Assembly (NCBI GenBank): GCA_031267475.1
Contig: JAIRZA010000165.1
Span: 1-6,053 of the forward strand
Source: Spirochaetaceae bacterium
GTDB taxonomy: Bacteria > Spirochaetota > Spirochaetia > Treponematales > Breznakiellaceae
Direction of reading: 5' to 3'
Length of the DNA stretch: 6,053 nt
Below the pieces are notes generated by a model, which did not search any database, was not told the origin of the DNA, and saw only the letters and a list, made by a program, of their open reading frames with translations. Position numbers and translations under genes: made by a program. This document shows positions 1 to 6,053 of this stretch, piece by piece (position 1 is the stretch's first letter; each line of letters opens with the position of its first letter).

Positions 1-495
1 GACTGTCCGCCCGCTGAATTTGAAAAACTTCTGCGCGAAGATTTTGACGGAGACGCAATGGCGCTTGTGGACAGCTATTGGGACCGCATGGAGCGTATGC
101 TTGAAAAAGGCGGCTTCGATATAATCGCCCACGCCGACCTCGTAAAAAAGAACAATAAAAACGATAAATGGTTTTCAACAAACGACGAGCGTTACATTAA
201 GCGAATAGAGCGCGCAGCCTGCGCGATAGCCGAAAGCGGCATTGTCGCCGAAGTAAACACCGGCGGGCTTAACCGCGGCGCGACTACCGAGCCATATCCA
301 TCCCCGCGCCTCTTGCGCCTGCTCCGGGAAAAAGACGTCCCTGTAATGATTAATGCGGATGCCCACAAACCGGAACACCTAGGCGGTTTTTACACGGATG
401 CCCGCCGCCTTCTTTTAGAAGCCGGTTTTACGCGCCATCATTTGTTCAAAGGCCGCATAGACGGCAAACCCGTATGGGAAGCAGAATTCTTATAA
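1..495 (+). CDS. Histidinol-phosphatase, PHP family (5'-truncated by window edge)
   Basis: This is the C-terminal 164 codons of a PHP-superfamily phosphoesterase of the HisJ/HisK type, which removes phosphate from L-histidinol phosphate in histidine synthesis in the cytoplasm. The frame is open from base 1, so the ATG at 58 is internal and the true start lies upstream; family members are usually about 260-280 residues. Metal-binding motifs of the family are visible: IIAHADLVKK (His codon at 130-132), EVNTGG (Glu codon at 250-252), and NADAHKPEHLG (Asp at 358-360, His at 364-366). The EPYPSP segment is also typical of the HisJ-like group. The N-terminal HxH motif is outside the window. The stop is TAA at 493-495, and 45 bases separate it from the next gene. 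A PHP phosphoesterase with another substrate cannot be excluded, because substrate choice is assigned only by family resemblance. Confidence 0.86.
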   Translation, partial: DCPPAEFEKLLREDFDGDAMALVDSYWDRMERMLEKGGFDIIAHADLVKKNNKNDKWFSTNDERYIKRIERAACAIAESGIVAEVNTGGLNRGATTEPYPSPRLLRLLREKDVPVMINADAHKPEHLGGFYTDARRLLLEAGFTRHHLFKGRIDGKPVWEAEFL

Positions 496-540
496 TTTCC
501 CCCTACCACCTTTAAGCATACGGTGTTAAAATAACATATT

Positions 541-2142
541 ATGTATACACATGGTCCGCGCCGCCGCGCCGCGCAAAAAATTTTTGGTATATTTTTTACA
601 ACTCTATTCATAAACGCAAGCGTTTTTATATACGCTCAGGAAGTTGTAGACACAGGCGAGCTTCAAAGCAGCCTTGGCACGGTTGAATTTATCGATAATA
701 CGGCGGCAGCCGCGCGCATCGATACAAGGCAGCAGATTTTCAATATAGGCGGCGCTTTGGGCGCGGCTGTACAAGGCGGGGCTGCCTTAGCGGGCGAAAA
801 CGCGCGTTATTTTGTAATACACCGCCTGCATCCAACCGAATTCGACAAGCTGGACGGCGACATTTTTGGAATAGGTCCTAACGCCGGAGTCGATACGATA
901 CGCAATTTGCGCCTCATACTTCAGGCTTACCTCCAGAACGCCTACGGCTATTCCACCGCCGACGCGGACTTGCTTGCCGAGTACATTACCATTTATAACG
1001 CGGTTTACCGGCGAAATCGCGCATATTTTTCCGGACGCTATAAGACACCGCTCATGACGGATATGACGGAAGGAAAAGAAGGCATTTCAACACGCTGGGA
1101 TGAATGGGCCGGAAACACACTGATGCTGATTCCTTTGCAAACAGCGGCGGACGGCTCTTTGAGCGCGGTTGATACAACTTCCATTACCAGCGGCGAAGTT
1201 GTGGACGAAATGCGCAAAGACGCGGATAAAGGCATCGAACAGCGTCAACAGATGGTCGATTTGAAAGAGCGCGAGGCTGACGAAGCGGCGCAGAAAGCCT
1301 CTATCCAGCGGGAAGAGGTTGCCCGCGAGGAACAGCGGATAGCGGAACAACGCAGCGCTGTGGAAGAGGAAAAGCAGCAAATAGCGGAAGAGCGGGCGCA
1401 GGTTCCGGCTGGAACGACTCCGGCGGAAGAAGCGGCGCGGCAGGCGGTTCTTGACGAAAGGGAAGCGGCCGCCGCCAGCAAAGAAGCCGCATTAGACGCG
1501 CAGGAAGACGACTTGGAAAAACAACGGCAGAACGCAGCCGCCGCGGAAGAATTAGCCGGCCGCAAAATTGAGGAAGCCAACGCGGAACGCGCCGCAATAA
1601 GCGAAGACCAGCGCGAACTTATCGCGCGCGAACTTGGCGCGGCGGCGAACATTCCACCGCAAACCGCGCCGGCGACGGGTATTTTGGGCATAAGACTCAA
1701 TGAACGCAACTCGCCGGTAGGCACGCCGGTGCTGGTATCGCCGGCATCAGGCGAATTACTGAAAGTATCGGGCTTAACCACGATTCAGGCTAGGACGCTT
1801 GTCCGTATTGAAGGCAAGATTCTGGCTGTAGCCGCCGAAAACAGCGGAGGTGTTTACCGCGTCATCGTTATAGACACAACAACATTGCAATCTGTCAAAC
1901 AGAGCGAAGACGAGATTAACCGCGAAAGCCTTATTTGGACAAACGGCGCGAATCTGTACGCCATCGTAAATACAGCGGACGGACAACAGCGCCTTGCCCG
2001 GTTTAACACTGATTTGGTACGGCAAGCTCTATCTGCCAGCACAGTACACCCCTTTGCAAGCATTTTGTTTGACGGGAACCGGCTCATCACCCAAAACACG
2101 CAGGGAGCCGCGCTGCCGCTTGACGCGCAATCTTTGGAATAA
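541..2142 (+). CDS. P83/100-family antigen, exported coiled-coil protein
   Basis: A 533-residue protein resembling the spirochete P83/100 family (Borrelia P83/100 antigen and its Treponema homologues); its molecular function is not established. The N-terminus has a basic stretch (RRR, residues 7-9), a hydrophobic core (about 14-30) and a likely signal peptidase I site after A32 (YA|QE); no lipobox cysteine is present. Residues about 45-200 form the conserved family head, including the stretches DTIRNLRLILQAYLQNAYGY, LLAEYITIYNAVYRRN and WAGNTLMLIPL. Residues about 220-365 are Glu/Ala/Arg/Gln-rich heptad-like coiled coil, broken near 288-295 by a Pro/Gly/Thr segment. Residues about 375-533 are beta-rich, as in the family's C-terminus. 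ATG 541 is the first usable start because an in-frame TAA sits at 532-534. No good Shine-Dalgarno is visible. The protein contains no cysteine. Family assignment is by recalled motif resemblance; the CDS itself is secure. Confidence 0.85.
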   Translation: MYTHGPRRRAAQKIFGIFFTTLFINASVFIYAQEVVDTGELQSSLGTVEFIDNTAAAARIDTRQQIFNIGGALGAAVQGGAALAGENARYFVIHRLHPTEFDKLDGDIFGIGPNAGVDTIRNLRLILQAYLQNAYGYSTADADLLAEYITIYNAVYRRNRAYFSGRYKTPLMTDMTEGKEGISTRWDEWAGNTLMLIPLQTAADGSLSAVDTTSITSGEVVDEMRKDADKGIEQRQQMVDLKEREADEAAQKASIQREEVAREEQRIAEQRSAVEEEKQQIAEERAQVPAGTTPAEEAARQAVLDEREAAAASKEAALDAQEDDLEKQRQNAAAAEELAGRKIEEANAERAAISEDQRELIARELGAAANIPPQTAPATGILGIRLNERNSPVGTPVLVSPASGELLKVSGLTTIQARTLVRIEGKILAVAAENSGGVYRVIVIDTTTLQSVKQSEDEINRESLIWTNGANLYAIVNTADGQQRLARFNTDLVRQALSASTVHPFASILFDGNRLITQNTQGAALPLDAQSLE

Positions 2143-2159
2143 TTTCCACCTAACGCAGC

Positions 2160-2173
2160 TTTCCGCAAGGAAA
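2160..2173 (+). other. Small GCAA-tetraloop hairpin after the P83/100 gene
   Basis: TTTCC (2160-2164) pairs with GGAAA (2169-2173) around a GCAA loop, a GNRA-type tetraloop that is unusually stable in RNA. It lies 17 bases past the P83/100 stop and 12 bases before the large inverted repeat. It could be part of the 3' end structure of that mRNA, but a 5-bp stem can occur by chance. Confidence 0.25.
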
Positions 2174-2185
2174 CCGAAAAAACAA

Positions 2186-2229
2186 TATGGCGGCGCTGAT
2201 TAACAGTCAAGTTAATCAGCGCCGCCATA
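2186..2229. terminator. Perfect 19-bp inverted repeat, probable terminator hairpin
   Basis: The left arm TATGGCGGCGCTGATTAAC (2186-2204) is the exact reverse complement of the right arm (2211-2229), with the 6-base loop AGTCAA (2205-2210). The outer half is GC-rich (GGCGGCGC) and the inner half AT-rich. It starts 43 bases after the P83/100 stop and ends 146 bases before the next start, which is where a terminator would be expected. On the plus strand the stem is followed by AAAATGACATTT, with no T-run. On the minus strand it is followed by TTGTTTTTT, from the A-run at 2177-2182, which is the classical intrinsic terminator layout. It may therefore stop antisense transcription, act in both directions, or be a structured mRNA 3' end or protein-binding site. 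The structure is certain; the function is inferred. Confidence 0.6.
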
Positions 2230-2284
2230 AAATGACATTTATTAGACCTATCCGCGCCATTAACATTTTAATTAACAGCACAAT

Positions 2285-2313
2285 TTATTACCTTCCAATG
2301 AAAATAATAAAAT
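2285..2313 (+). promoter_or_regulatory. Weak sigma-70-like promoter candidate for the vWA/SPOR gene
   Basis: TTATTA (2285-2290) and TAAAAT (2308-2313) are separated by 17 bases. The -10 matches the consensus at 5 of 6 positions but the -35 at only 3 of 6. It would give a leader of about 55 bases before the ATG at 2376 and lies downstream of the large hairpin, as expected for a new transcription unit. The region is AT-rich, so chance matches are likely. Confidence 0.22.
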
Positions 2314-2375
2314 TACTGCCGGCTTACCTATTCATTTTCCGCTTGTTGATACCGATAAAAAGATAAAGAATTTTT

Positions 2376-5354
2376 ATGTACAAGAAATTAGCTATACAAA
2401 TTGCCGTAATTTTGTTGTCGTTGCTTCCCGCCATGCAAGTCTTCGCGGGGGGCGTGAAAAGTCCTAATCTTGTAGTGGAGACACCGTCTGAAACAAGCCG
2501 GCTAATTTCCCTGGATTGGAGCGTTGTGTCGAATGCCGCGCGATACCGCTGGGGGCTTTACCGTTTTGATTTAGAAGAAAAATCATTTACATTAATTGAC
2601 GAATTGGCGCCCTTGCAAAGTTCATACCTAGATGAAGATTTAGAGCCGCCTCTTTTGAAATACTATTACAAAGTAGAACACGTCTCGCAAAAGGGCGATT
2701 TGGAAAAAACAAAACCGCAGCGCTTAAATCGAAACGATATTCAAGAACAATTAGCATCCGCAGTTCAAATACCCATAAGTATTCCTCCGCCAATTATAGA
2801 GCCGCCGCCCGTTGAAACCGCGGTTAACAACACCCCCGCTGAAGTCGCGGCTTCCAACGATGACAAAGAAAAAAAAGATGCTACATACTGGGACATTGTA
2901 GCTGAAAACACAATGCTTGAACAAAAACCTACGCGCAATTCTCTTTTGAACGAAGGTATTTACATTGGCGTTATTAGTTTTTCCGGGAAAACAAACGATA
3001 TTACGCATAATCCAGACGGAAGCCCCGCGCTAATTCTTCTTGACGGGGCAGGACGGCAAGCCTTGCTCGAAAACCTTGCGCGTGGTTATACACCGTCTAA
3101 ATCAAGCGGTACAGCCCTATACTACGCGGATCATAAGGCTCTCGCAAATTTATCAAAAATGAACGAGGACGGCAGTCTTCCCGGTAATATAGATTCTGTT
3201 ACGATTATCACATTCACAGACGGGATTGATACAAGCTCGACAGACGTTAATTTTACTCCGCTTGAAGGCCGTCAATTCAAAAACACCAATGCTTATAACG
3301 CCTTCATAAGGCAGCAACTAAGTTCCAGCGCAATACGCCAAAGACTGCCCGGCGTAAAAAAAATTAATGCATGGTCGATAGGGATTCCGGGTAAAGATGT
3401 TCAGAATAATGTTGAATTCGGACGCGGTTTGCAAGCTGTCGGGCCGGATGACTTTTCGGAATTCACTAATGTTTCACAGATTGAAAAAGTATTATTAGAC
3501 ATAGCGAATAAACTTCTTATTACATATAAACCAAGAATAAATTTCACACTATCTACGCCGGCCTATCCTGTCGGGACACGATTACGAATAACATTTGATG
3601 GTTATGTGGCGGAGTCTTCCAGCAACTATATTGACGCTCGCATAGGTCTGGATGAAACAGGCAAGTCCTATGTGTTAAATATTACAGAGCAATCTGGTAT
3701 GAAACTTGCCGATGATAAGCGCCGTCTTGAAGGAAAACGCGCCGAAACAGGTATTGATTATACAATTATGCTTGCTGACGAGTTTCAAGAAGCTAAAGTT
3801 AAACAATGGTATATGCAGCCCGGCGAAGAATTATTTGGCTGGATGCAGGACAGCGAATTTGCGACAAACAAGACGGCGGATTTTACTTATGAGCGAAAGT
3901 CCGAAGTTATCTATTTAGTTCTTGACAGCAGTTCATCGCTTAGTGAAACAGAGATTGATCGTATACGTTCCGCTATAGGAGTGTTTATAAACAGATTATA
4001 CAGCGCCCTATACGATCCGTCTGAACGTAACAGCATTAACCCTTTAGACAGAAACGCGGCTAAACGAAGCGACGCTCAAACATACGCATCCACCGGAAAA
4101 TCGCCGCAAGCAGTCTCTGAATTTTACATACAAACATATAAACCTGAGGACGCGGGTCAACCACCCCAGGCGGCGACTGAAATAGTTATTCAAAAAAGCA
4201 AGCCGGAACCCGCGAGAAATCCGCCCCAGCCTGCGTCCACATACCAAACCCAGACATACGGACAGTCGACGGGGACAAATTCGCCGCCCCAGTCCTCATC
4301 GACATACCAGACACAGATATATGGGCAGTCCGCGGAAACGGGTTCGCCGCCCCAGTCCTCGTCGACATACCAGACACAGATATACGGGCAATCCGCGGGA
4401 ACAGGCTCGCCATCTCAGTCCTCATCGACATACCAGACACAGATATACGGACAGTCCGCGGGAACAGGTTCGCCGCCTCAATCCGCGCCTACATATCAGA
4501 CACAAACGCAAAGCCCGCCGGTTGACAGAGGTTCGACTATCCAGCGCCCTCAAATACCCGGTCAGACAGCGGGAACAGCTTCGCCGCCAACCGCGCCTAC
4601 ATATCAAACTCAGATATACGGGCAATCTGCGGGAGCAGGCTCGCCGCCAACCACTTCGGCATATCAGCCGCAGACGCAAAGCCCGCCGGTTGACAGAGGC
4701 TCGGCTATACAACGCCCCCAGATACCCGGACAGGTCGCAGGAACAGGCTCGCCGCAATCCGCGCCGACGTATCAAACTCAGATATACGGGCAGTCCGCGG
4801 GAACGGGCTCGCCGCCCTCGCCGGCTTCTGAAATAATCATCCAGACATATAAGCAGTCTGACGCTGTACCAAGGATTCCACAGGTTACGATACCGTCCAC
4901 CAAGGCTAACGAGTCCTCTGAAGTTACATCAAGGGTGCCGCAGGTTACGATACCGTCTATTCAGATAAATAAATCGCAAGGCGGCTCCGTTAAAACGCCG
5001 GCAATACAACCTCGCCCGGATAATCGTGTCCCGCCGCCGCCGGCAATATCCACAACTGTGCCAGTGATAGAGGTCTTTTCGATTTCAAACGCGCCTGTAA
5101 ATGTTTCTTCACGTAATGGTTACTGGGTGCAGCTTGGTTCGTACAGTGACGCAAATCACGCGCAACGCTCATGGCGCGCGTTTTCTAACACGGGAATGGG
5201 AAGCGCGGAGATATTTTCAACAAATGTAAATGGCAGAACTTATTACCGTGTAAAAGCCGGCCCGTATTCTAGTAAAACAGACGCGGAACAAGCGCTTGTG
5301 AAGTTGAAAAATTATTCACCTGTGTATAACGACAGTTTTATCACTAATGAGTAG
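2376..5354 (+). CDS. Exported multidomain protein: FN3-like, permuted vWA, repeat linker, SPOR
   Basis: A 992-residue protein not recognised as a named gene. Residues 1-24 are a signal peptide (KK at 3-4, hydrophobic core, cut after VFA24), with no lipobox cysteine. Residues about 31-110 look like a fibronectin type III domain (LDWSVVSNAARYRWGLY, YYYKVEHVS), followed by a Pro-rich linker (about 131-146). Residues about 194-384 resemble a vWA fold from its second strand onward: YIGVISFSG, the metal-site Thr in SSGTALYY (T246) and Asp in TFTDGID (D282). A beta-rich segment (about 388-508) follows, then VIYLVLDSSSSL with the DxSxS metal motif (D517, S519, S521) plus one helix to about 545. Residues about 580-861 are low-complexity repeats. 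Residues about 914-985 are a SPOR domain (YWVQLGSYSD, YYRVKAGPYSS), a fold known to bind septal peptidoglycan lacking stem peptides. A role at the division site or in the periplasm is inferred. The start has only a weak upstream AAAGA. The protein has no cysteine. Confidence 0.9.
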   Translation: MYKKLAIQIAVILLSLLPAMQVFAGGVKSPNLVVETPSETSRLISLDWSVVSNAARYRWGLYRFDLEEKSFTLIDELAPLQSSYLDEDLEPPLLKYYYKVEHVSQKGDLEKTKPQRLNRNDIQEQLASAVQIPISIPPPIIEPPPVETAVNNTPAEVAASNDDKEKKDATYWDIVAENTMLEQKPTRNSLLNEGIYIGVISFSGKTNDITHNPDGSPALILLDGAGRQALLENLARGYTPSKSSGTALYYADHKALANLSKMNEDGSLPGNIDSVTIITFTDGIDTSSTDVNFTPLEGRQFKNTNAYNAFIRQQLSSSAIRQRLPGVKKINAWSIGIPGKDVQNNVEFGRGLQAVGPDDFSEFTNVSQIEKVLLDIANKLLITYKPRINFTLSTPAYPVGTRLRITFDGYVAESSSNYIDARIGLDETGKSYVLNITEQSGMKLADDKRRLEGKRAETGIDYTIMLADEFQEAKVKQWYMQPGEELFGWMQDSEFATNKTADFTYERKSEVIYLVLDSSSSLSETEIDRIRSAIGVFINRLYSALYDPSERNSINPLDRNAAKRSDAQTYASTGKSPQAVSEFYIQTYKPEDAGQPPQAATEIVIQKSKPEPARNPPQPASTYQTQTYGQSTGTNSPPQSSSTYQTQIYGQSAETGSPPQSSSTYQTQIYGQSAGTGSPSQSSSTYQTQIYGQSAGTGSPPQSAPTYQTQTQSPPVDRGSTIQRPQIPGQTAGTASPPTAPTYQTQIYGQSAGAGSPPTTSAYQPQTQSPPVDRGSAIQRPQIPGQVAGTGSPQSAPTYQTQIYGQSAGTGSPPSPASEIIIQTYKQSDAVPRIPQVTIPSTKANESSEVTSRVPQVTIPSIQINKSQGGSVKTPAIQPRPDNRVPPPPAISTTVPVIEVFSISNAPVNVSSRNGYWVQLGSYSDANHAQRSWRAFSNTGMGSAEIFSTNVNGRTYYRVKAGPYSSKTDAEQALVKLKNYSPVYNDSFITNE
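4239..4490 (+). repeat. Four in-frame 63-bp tandem repeats encoding TYQTQIYGQSAGTGSPPQS-type units
   Basis: Units start at 4239, 4302, 4365 and 4428, each exactly 63 bases or 21 codons. Each encodes TYQTQ(I/T)YGQS followed by a Gly/Ser/Pro/Gln tail. Units are close at DNA level (for example, CATACCAGACACAGATATA recurs in units two to four) but carry scattered, mostly silent changes. They lie inside the vWA/SPOR gene and keep its frame. Gain or loss of units would change linker length by 21 residues. Confidence 0.93.
4491..4826 (+). repeat. Two in-frame 168-bp tandem composite repeats
   Basis: The copies are 4491-4658 and 4659-4826, each 56 codons. Each consists of a 36-codon variant unit (TYQTQ or AYQPQ, then TQSPPVDRGS, IQRPQIPGQ) followed by a 20-codon ordinary TYQTQIYGQSAG unit. 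Shared DNA includes ACGCAAAGCCCGCCGGTTGA and TATCAAACTCAGATATACGG. This implies that an insertion-bearing unit and its neighbour were duplicated together after the simpler 63-bp array arose. Confidence 0.92.
4872..4958 (+). repeat. Pair of RIPQVTIPS / RVPQVTIPS repeats, 60-bp period
   Basis: Nine-residue motifs are encoded at 4872-4898 and 4932-4958, sharing CAGGTTACGATACCGTC. Their 20-codon spacing continues the 20-21 residue rhythm of the main array. Degenerate units on both flanks (SEFYIQTYK from residue 581, TEIVIQKSK from 601, SEIIIQTYK from 818) suggest an older repeat that has since decayed. Confidence 0.8.
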
Positions 5355-5961
5355 TGTGCGGGTATTGCTGGGTTTAACGGGTTTGTACTGCGCGGGAAAG
5401 AATTTTGTTGGCAGCATCCTTGAGGGCAACGGGTTTGCGGTTCTTGATCTTGATAAACTTGGACATATCGCGCTCGAAAACAGGAAAGATATGATTGCAA
5501 AAAGTTTTGGCGACGGTTTTTTGAAAGAGGACGGCACTGTTGATAGACGCGCTTTAGGTAAATATGTTTTTTCCAGAGCAGACAAACTTACTGTTTTAGA
5601 AAAAATTATTCATCCCGAAGTTAATAGTTTAACTTTGGAATGGCTGGCAGCCCGCCAAAACATTCCGTGTGTTATTAACGCCGCGCTTTTGCGTGAATCA
5701 TGCGTGTTCCCAATGCTGGACGCTGTTGTTTTTGTAAAAGCGCCTTATATAATAAGGATGTTACGGGCAAAAAAGCGTGACGGCCTGCCTTGGAACGAGA
5801 TACGGCGGCGTTTTGCCAGTCAGCAGTTTGCCTCTTATTATACTATTCAAAGACACGGCGTTTACTATATAAATAATTGGGGGGTTGGTTTTTTTTCACG
5901 ATTAAATCACCGCTGCATGGAAAAAAAAGTGAACGAAATTTTAAGCGTTCTGCGCGGTTGA
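5347..5961 (+). CDS. coaE: Dephospho-CoA kinase
   Basis: CoaE phosphorylates the 3'-hydroxyl of dephospho-CoA with ATP, the last step of coenzyme A synthesis, in the cytoplasm. The 204-residue length is normal. Visible motifs are the P-loop GLTGLYCAGKN (residues 9-19), LDLDKLGH (33-40, matching the family's DADKIAH-type substrate motif), VDRRALGKYVF (65-75), IIHPEV (87-92), and a C-terminal Arg-rich lid followed by RRRFASQQ. The P-loop ends in Asn19 where most kinases have Ser or Thr. ATG 5347 overlaps the last 8 bases of the vWA/SPOR gene (stop TAG 5352-5354), and no Shine-Dalgarno precedes it, so coupled translation is likely. A GTG at 5356 is a less likely alternative start. The stop is TGA at 5959-5961. 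Confidence 0.94.
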   Translation: MSSVRVLLGLTGLYCAGKNFVGSILEGNGFAVLDLDKLGHIALENRKDMIAKSFGDGFLKEDGTVDRRALGKYVFSRADKLTVLEKIIHPEVNSLTLEWLAARQNIPCVINAALLRESCVFPMLDAVVFVKAPYIIRMLRAKKRDGLPWNEIRRRFASQQFASYYTIQRHGVYYINNWGVGFFSRLNHRCMEKKVNEILSVLRG

Positions 5962-5964
5962 GTC

Positions 5965-5969
5965 GAGGT
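5965..5969 (+). promoter_or_regulatory. Ribosome binding site of the last gene
   Basis: GAGGT lies 8 bases before the ATG at 5978 and matches the anti-Shine-Dalgarno well. It is the clearest ribosome binding site in the window and fixes the start of the downstream gene, in contrast to coaE, which has none. Confidence 0.65.
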
Positions 5970-5977
5970 AGAATACT

Positions 5978-6053
5978 ATGGAAAAAAAGAAATTATTACT
6001 TGTATCTGTATCTGTTGGATTATTTTTGGTTATAGTGATTGGCGCGTCAATAT
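5978..6053 (+). CDS. N-terminus of a membrane-anchored or exported protein (cut by window edge)
   Basis: Only 25 codons are visible: a short basic start (MEKKK) and then a strongly hydrophobic run (LLLVSVSVGLFLVIVIGASI) that would form a single membrane anchor or an uncleaved signal sequence, with the rest of the protein outside the cytoplasm. It follows coaE after 16 bases and has a good Shine-Dalgarno (GAGGT at 5965-5969), so it is probably in the same operon. The window holds no domain that would allow a functional call. Confidence 0.75.
   Translation, partial: MEKKKLLLVSVSVGLFLVIVIGASI

Noticed and set aside
491..496. Exact TATAAT at the stop codon of the histidinol-phosphatase gene, a possible -10 for the P83/100 gene
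   Set aside because: No acceptable -35 lies 15-19 bases upstream (the region reads AAACCCGT) and there is no extended -10 TG. The match overlaps codons and the stop of the upstream gene, so it is probably chance.
1245..1781. Minus-strand 178-codon open frame rich in Ser/Ala/Cys
   Set aside because: It is antisense to the Glu/Ala/Arg coiled coil of the P83/100 gene; the biased codons keep the opposite strand open. No ribosome site or recognisable protein motif.
2346..2351. TTGATA, a good -35 match before the vWA/SPOR gene
   Set aside because: At proper spacing the -10 would fall on AATTTT, almost on the ATG, leaving no leader.
2298..2366. Plus-strand 22-codon reading frame (MKIIKLLPAYLFIFRLL...), a possible leader peptide ending 9 bases before the vWA/SPOR start
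   Set aside because: It has no Shine-Dalgarno and overlaps the best promoter candidate, so it would not be fully transcribed from it. The hydrophobic content is expected from AT-rich DNA.
4239..4826. Regularly spaced repeats that might suggest a CRISPR array
   Set aside because: The units are contiguous, all multiples of 3 and in frame with a long gene, with no unique spacers between constant repeats.
4321..4836. Plus-strand 171-codon Arg/His-rich open frame, plus similar minus-strand frames at 4186-4440 and 4422-4775
   Set aside because: These are out-of-frame readings of the 63-bp and 168-bp repeats, which lack stops in several frames because each unit repeats. Their composition follows the repeats and resembles no protein family.

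Overview
The window looks like spirochete DNA, most likely a Treponema-type (host-associated) genome with roughly balanced GC. The strongest clue is a P83/100-type antigen gene, a family known from Borrelia and Treponema. A dephospho-CoA kinase with an unusual spirochete-looking P-loop and a long exported vWA/SPOR protein fit with this. The genus is inferred from these proteins and was not tested by any search. All genes recognised lie on the plus strand.

Layout: (1) 1-495 is the C-terminal part of a PHP-family histidinol-phosphatase. (2) 541-2142 encodes an exported, coiled-coil-rich P83/100-family protein. (3) 2143-2375 is a 233-base gap with a small GCAA-loop hairpin, a perfect 19-bp inverted repeat with a 6-base loop, and a weak promoter candidate. 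(4) 2376-5354 encodes a 992-residue exported protein: signal peptide, fibronectin-III-like domain, a von Willebrand A fold whose parts appear in permuted order, a long Tyr/Gln/Gly/Ser/Pro tandem-repeat linker, and a C-terminal SPOR domain. (5) 5347-5961 is coaE, overlapping the previous gene by 8 bases. (6) 5978-6053 is the start of a gene for a protein with an N-terminal membrane segment, behind a good Shine-Dalgarno.

The vWA/SPOR gene, coaE and the final gene are packed tightly enough to be one transcription unit, with coaE probably translated by coupling. The P83/100 gene and the vWA/SPOR gene are separated by the strong hairpin and are probably transcribed separately. The two long central proteins are both predicted to be exported and both contain no cysteine, so this is an envelope/periplasm locus flanked by housekeeping metabolism (histidine and CoA synthesis).

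The points most worth a second look are the apparent circular permutation of the vWA domain, the FUS-like YGQS repeat linker with its two-level tandem repeat structure, the hairpin whose T-run lies on the wrong side for the flanking genes, and the CoaE P-loop ending in GKN instead of GKS/T.
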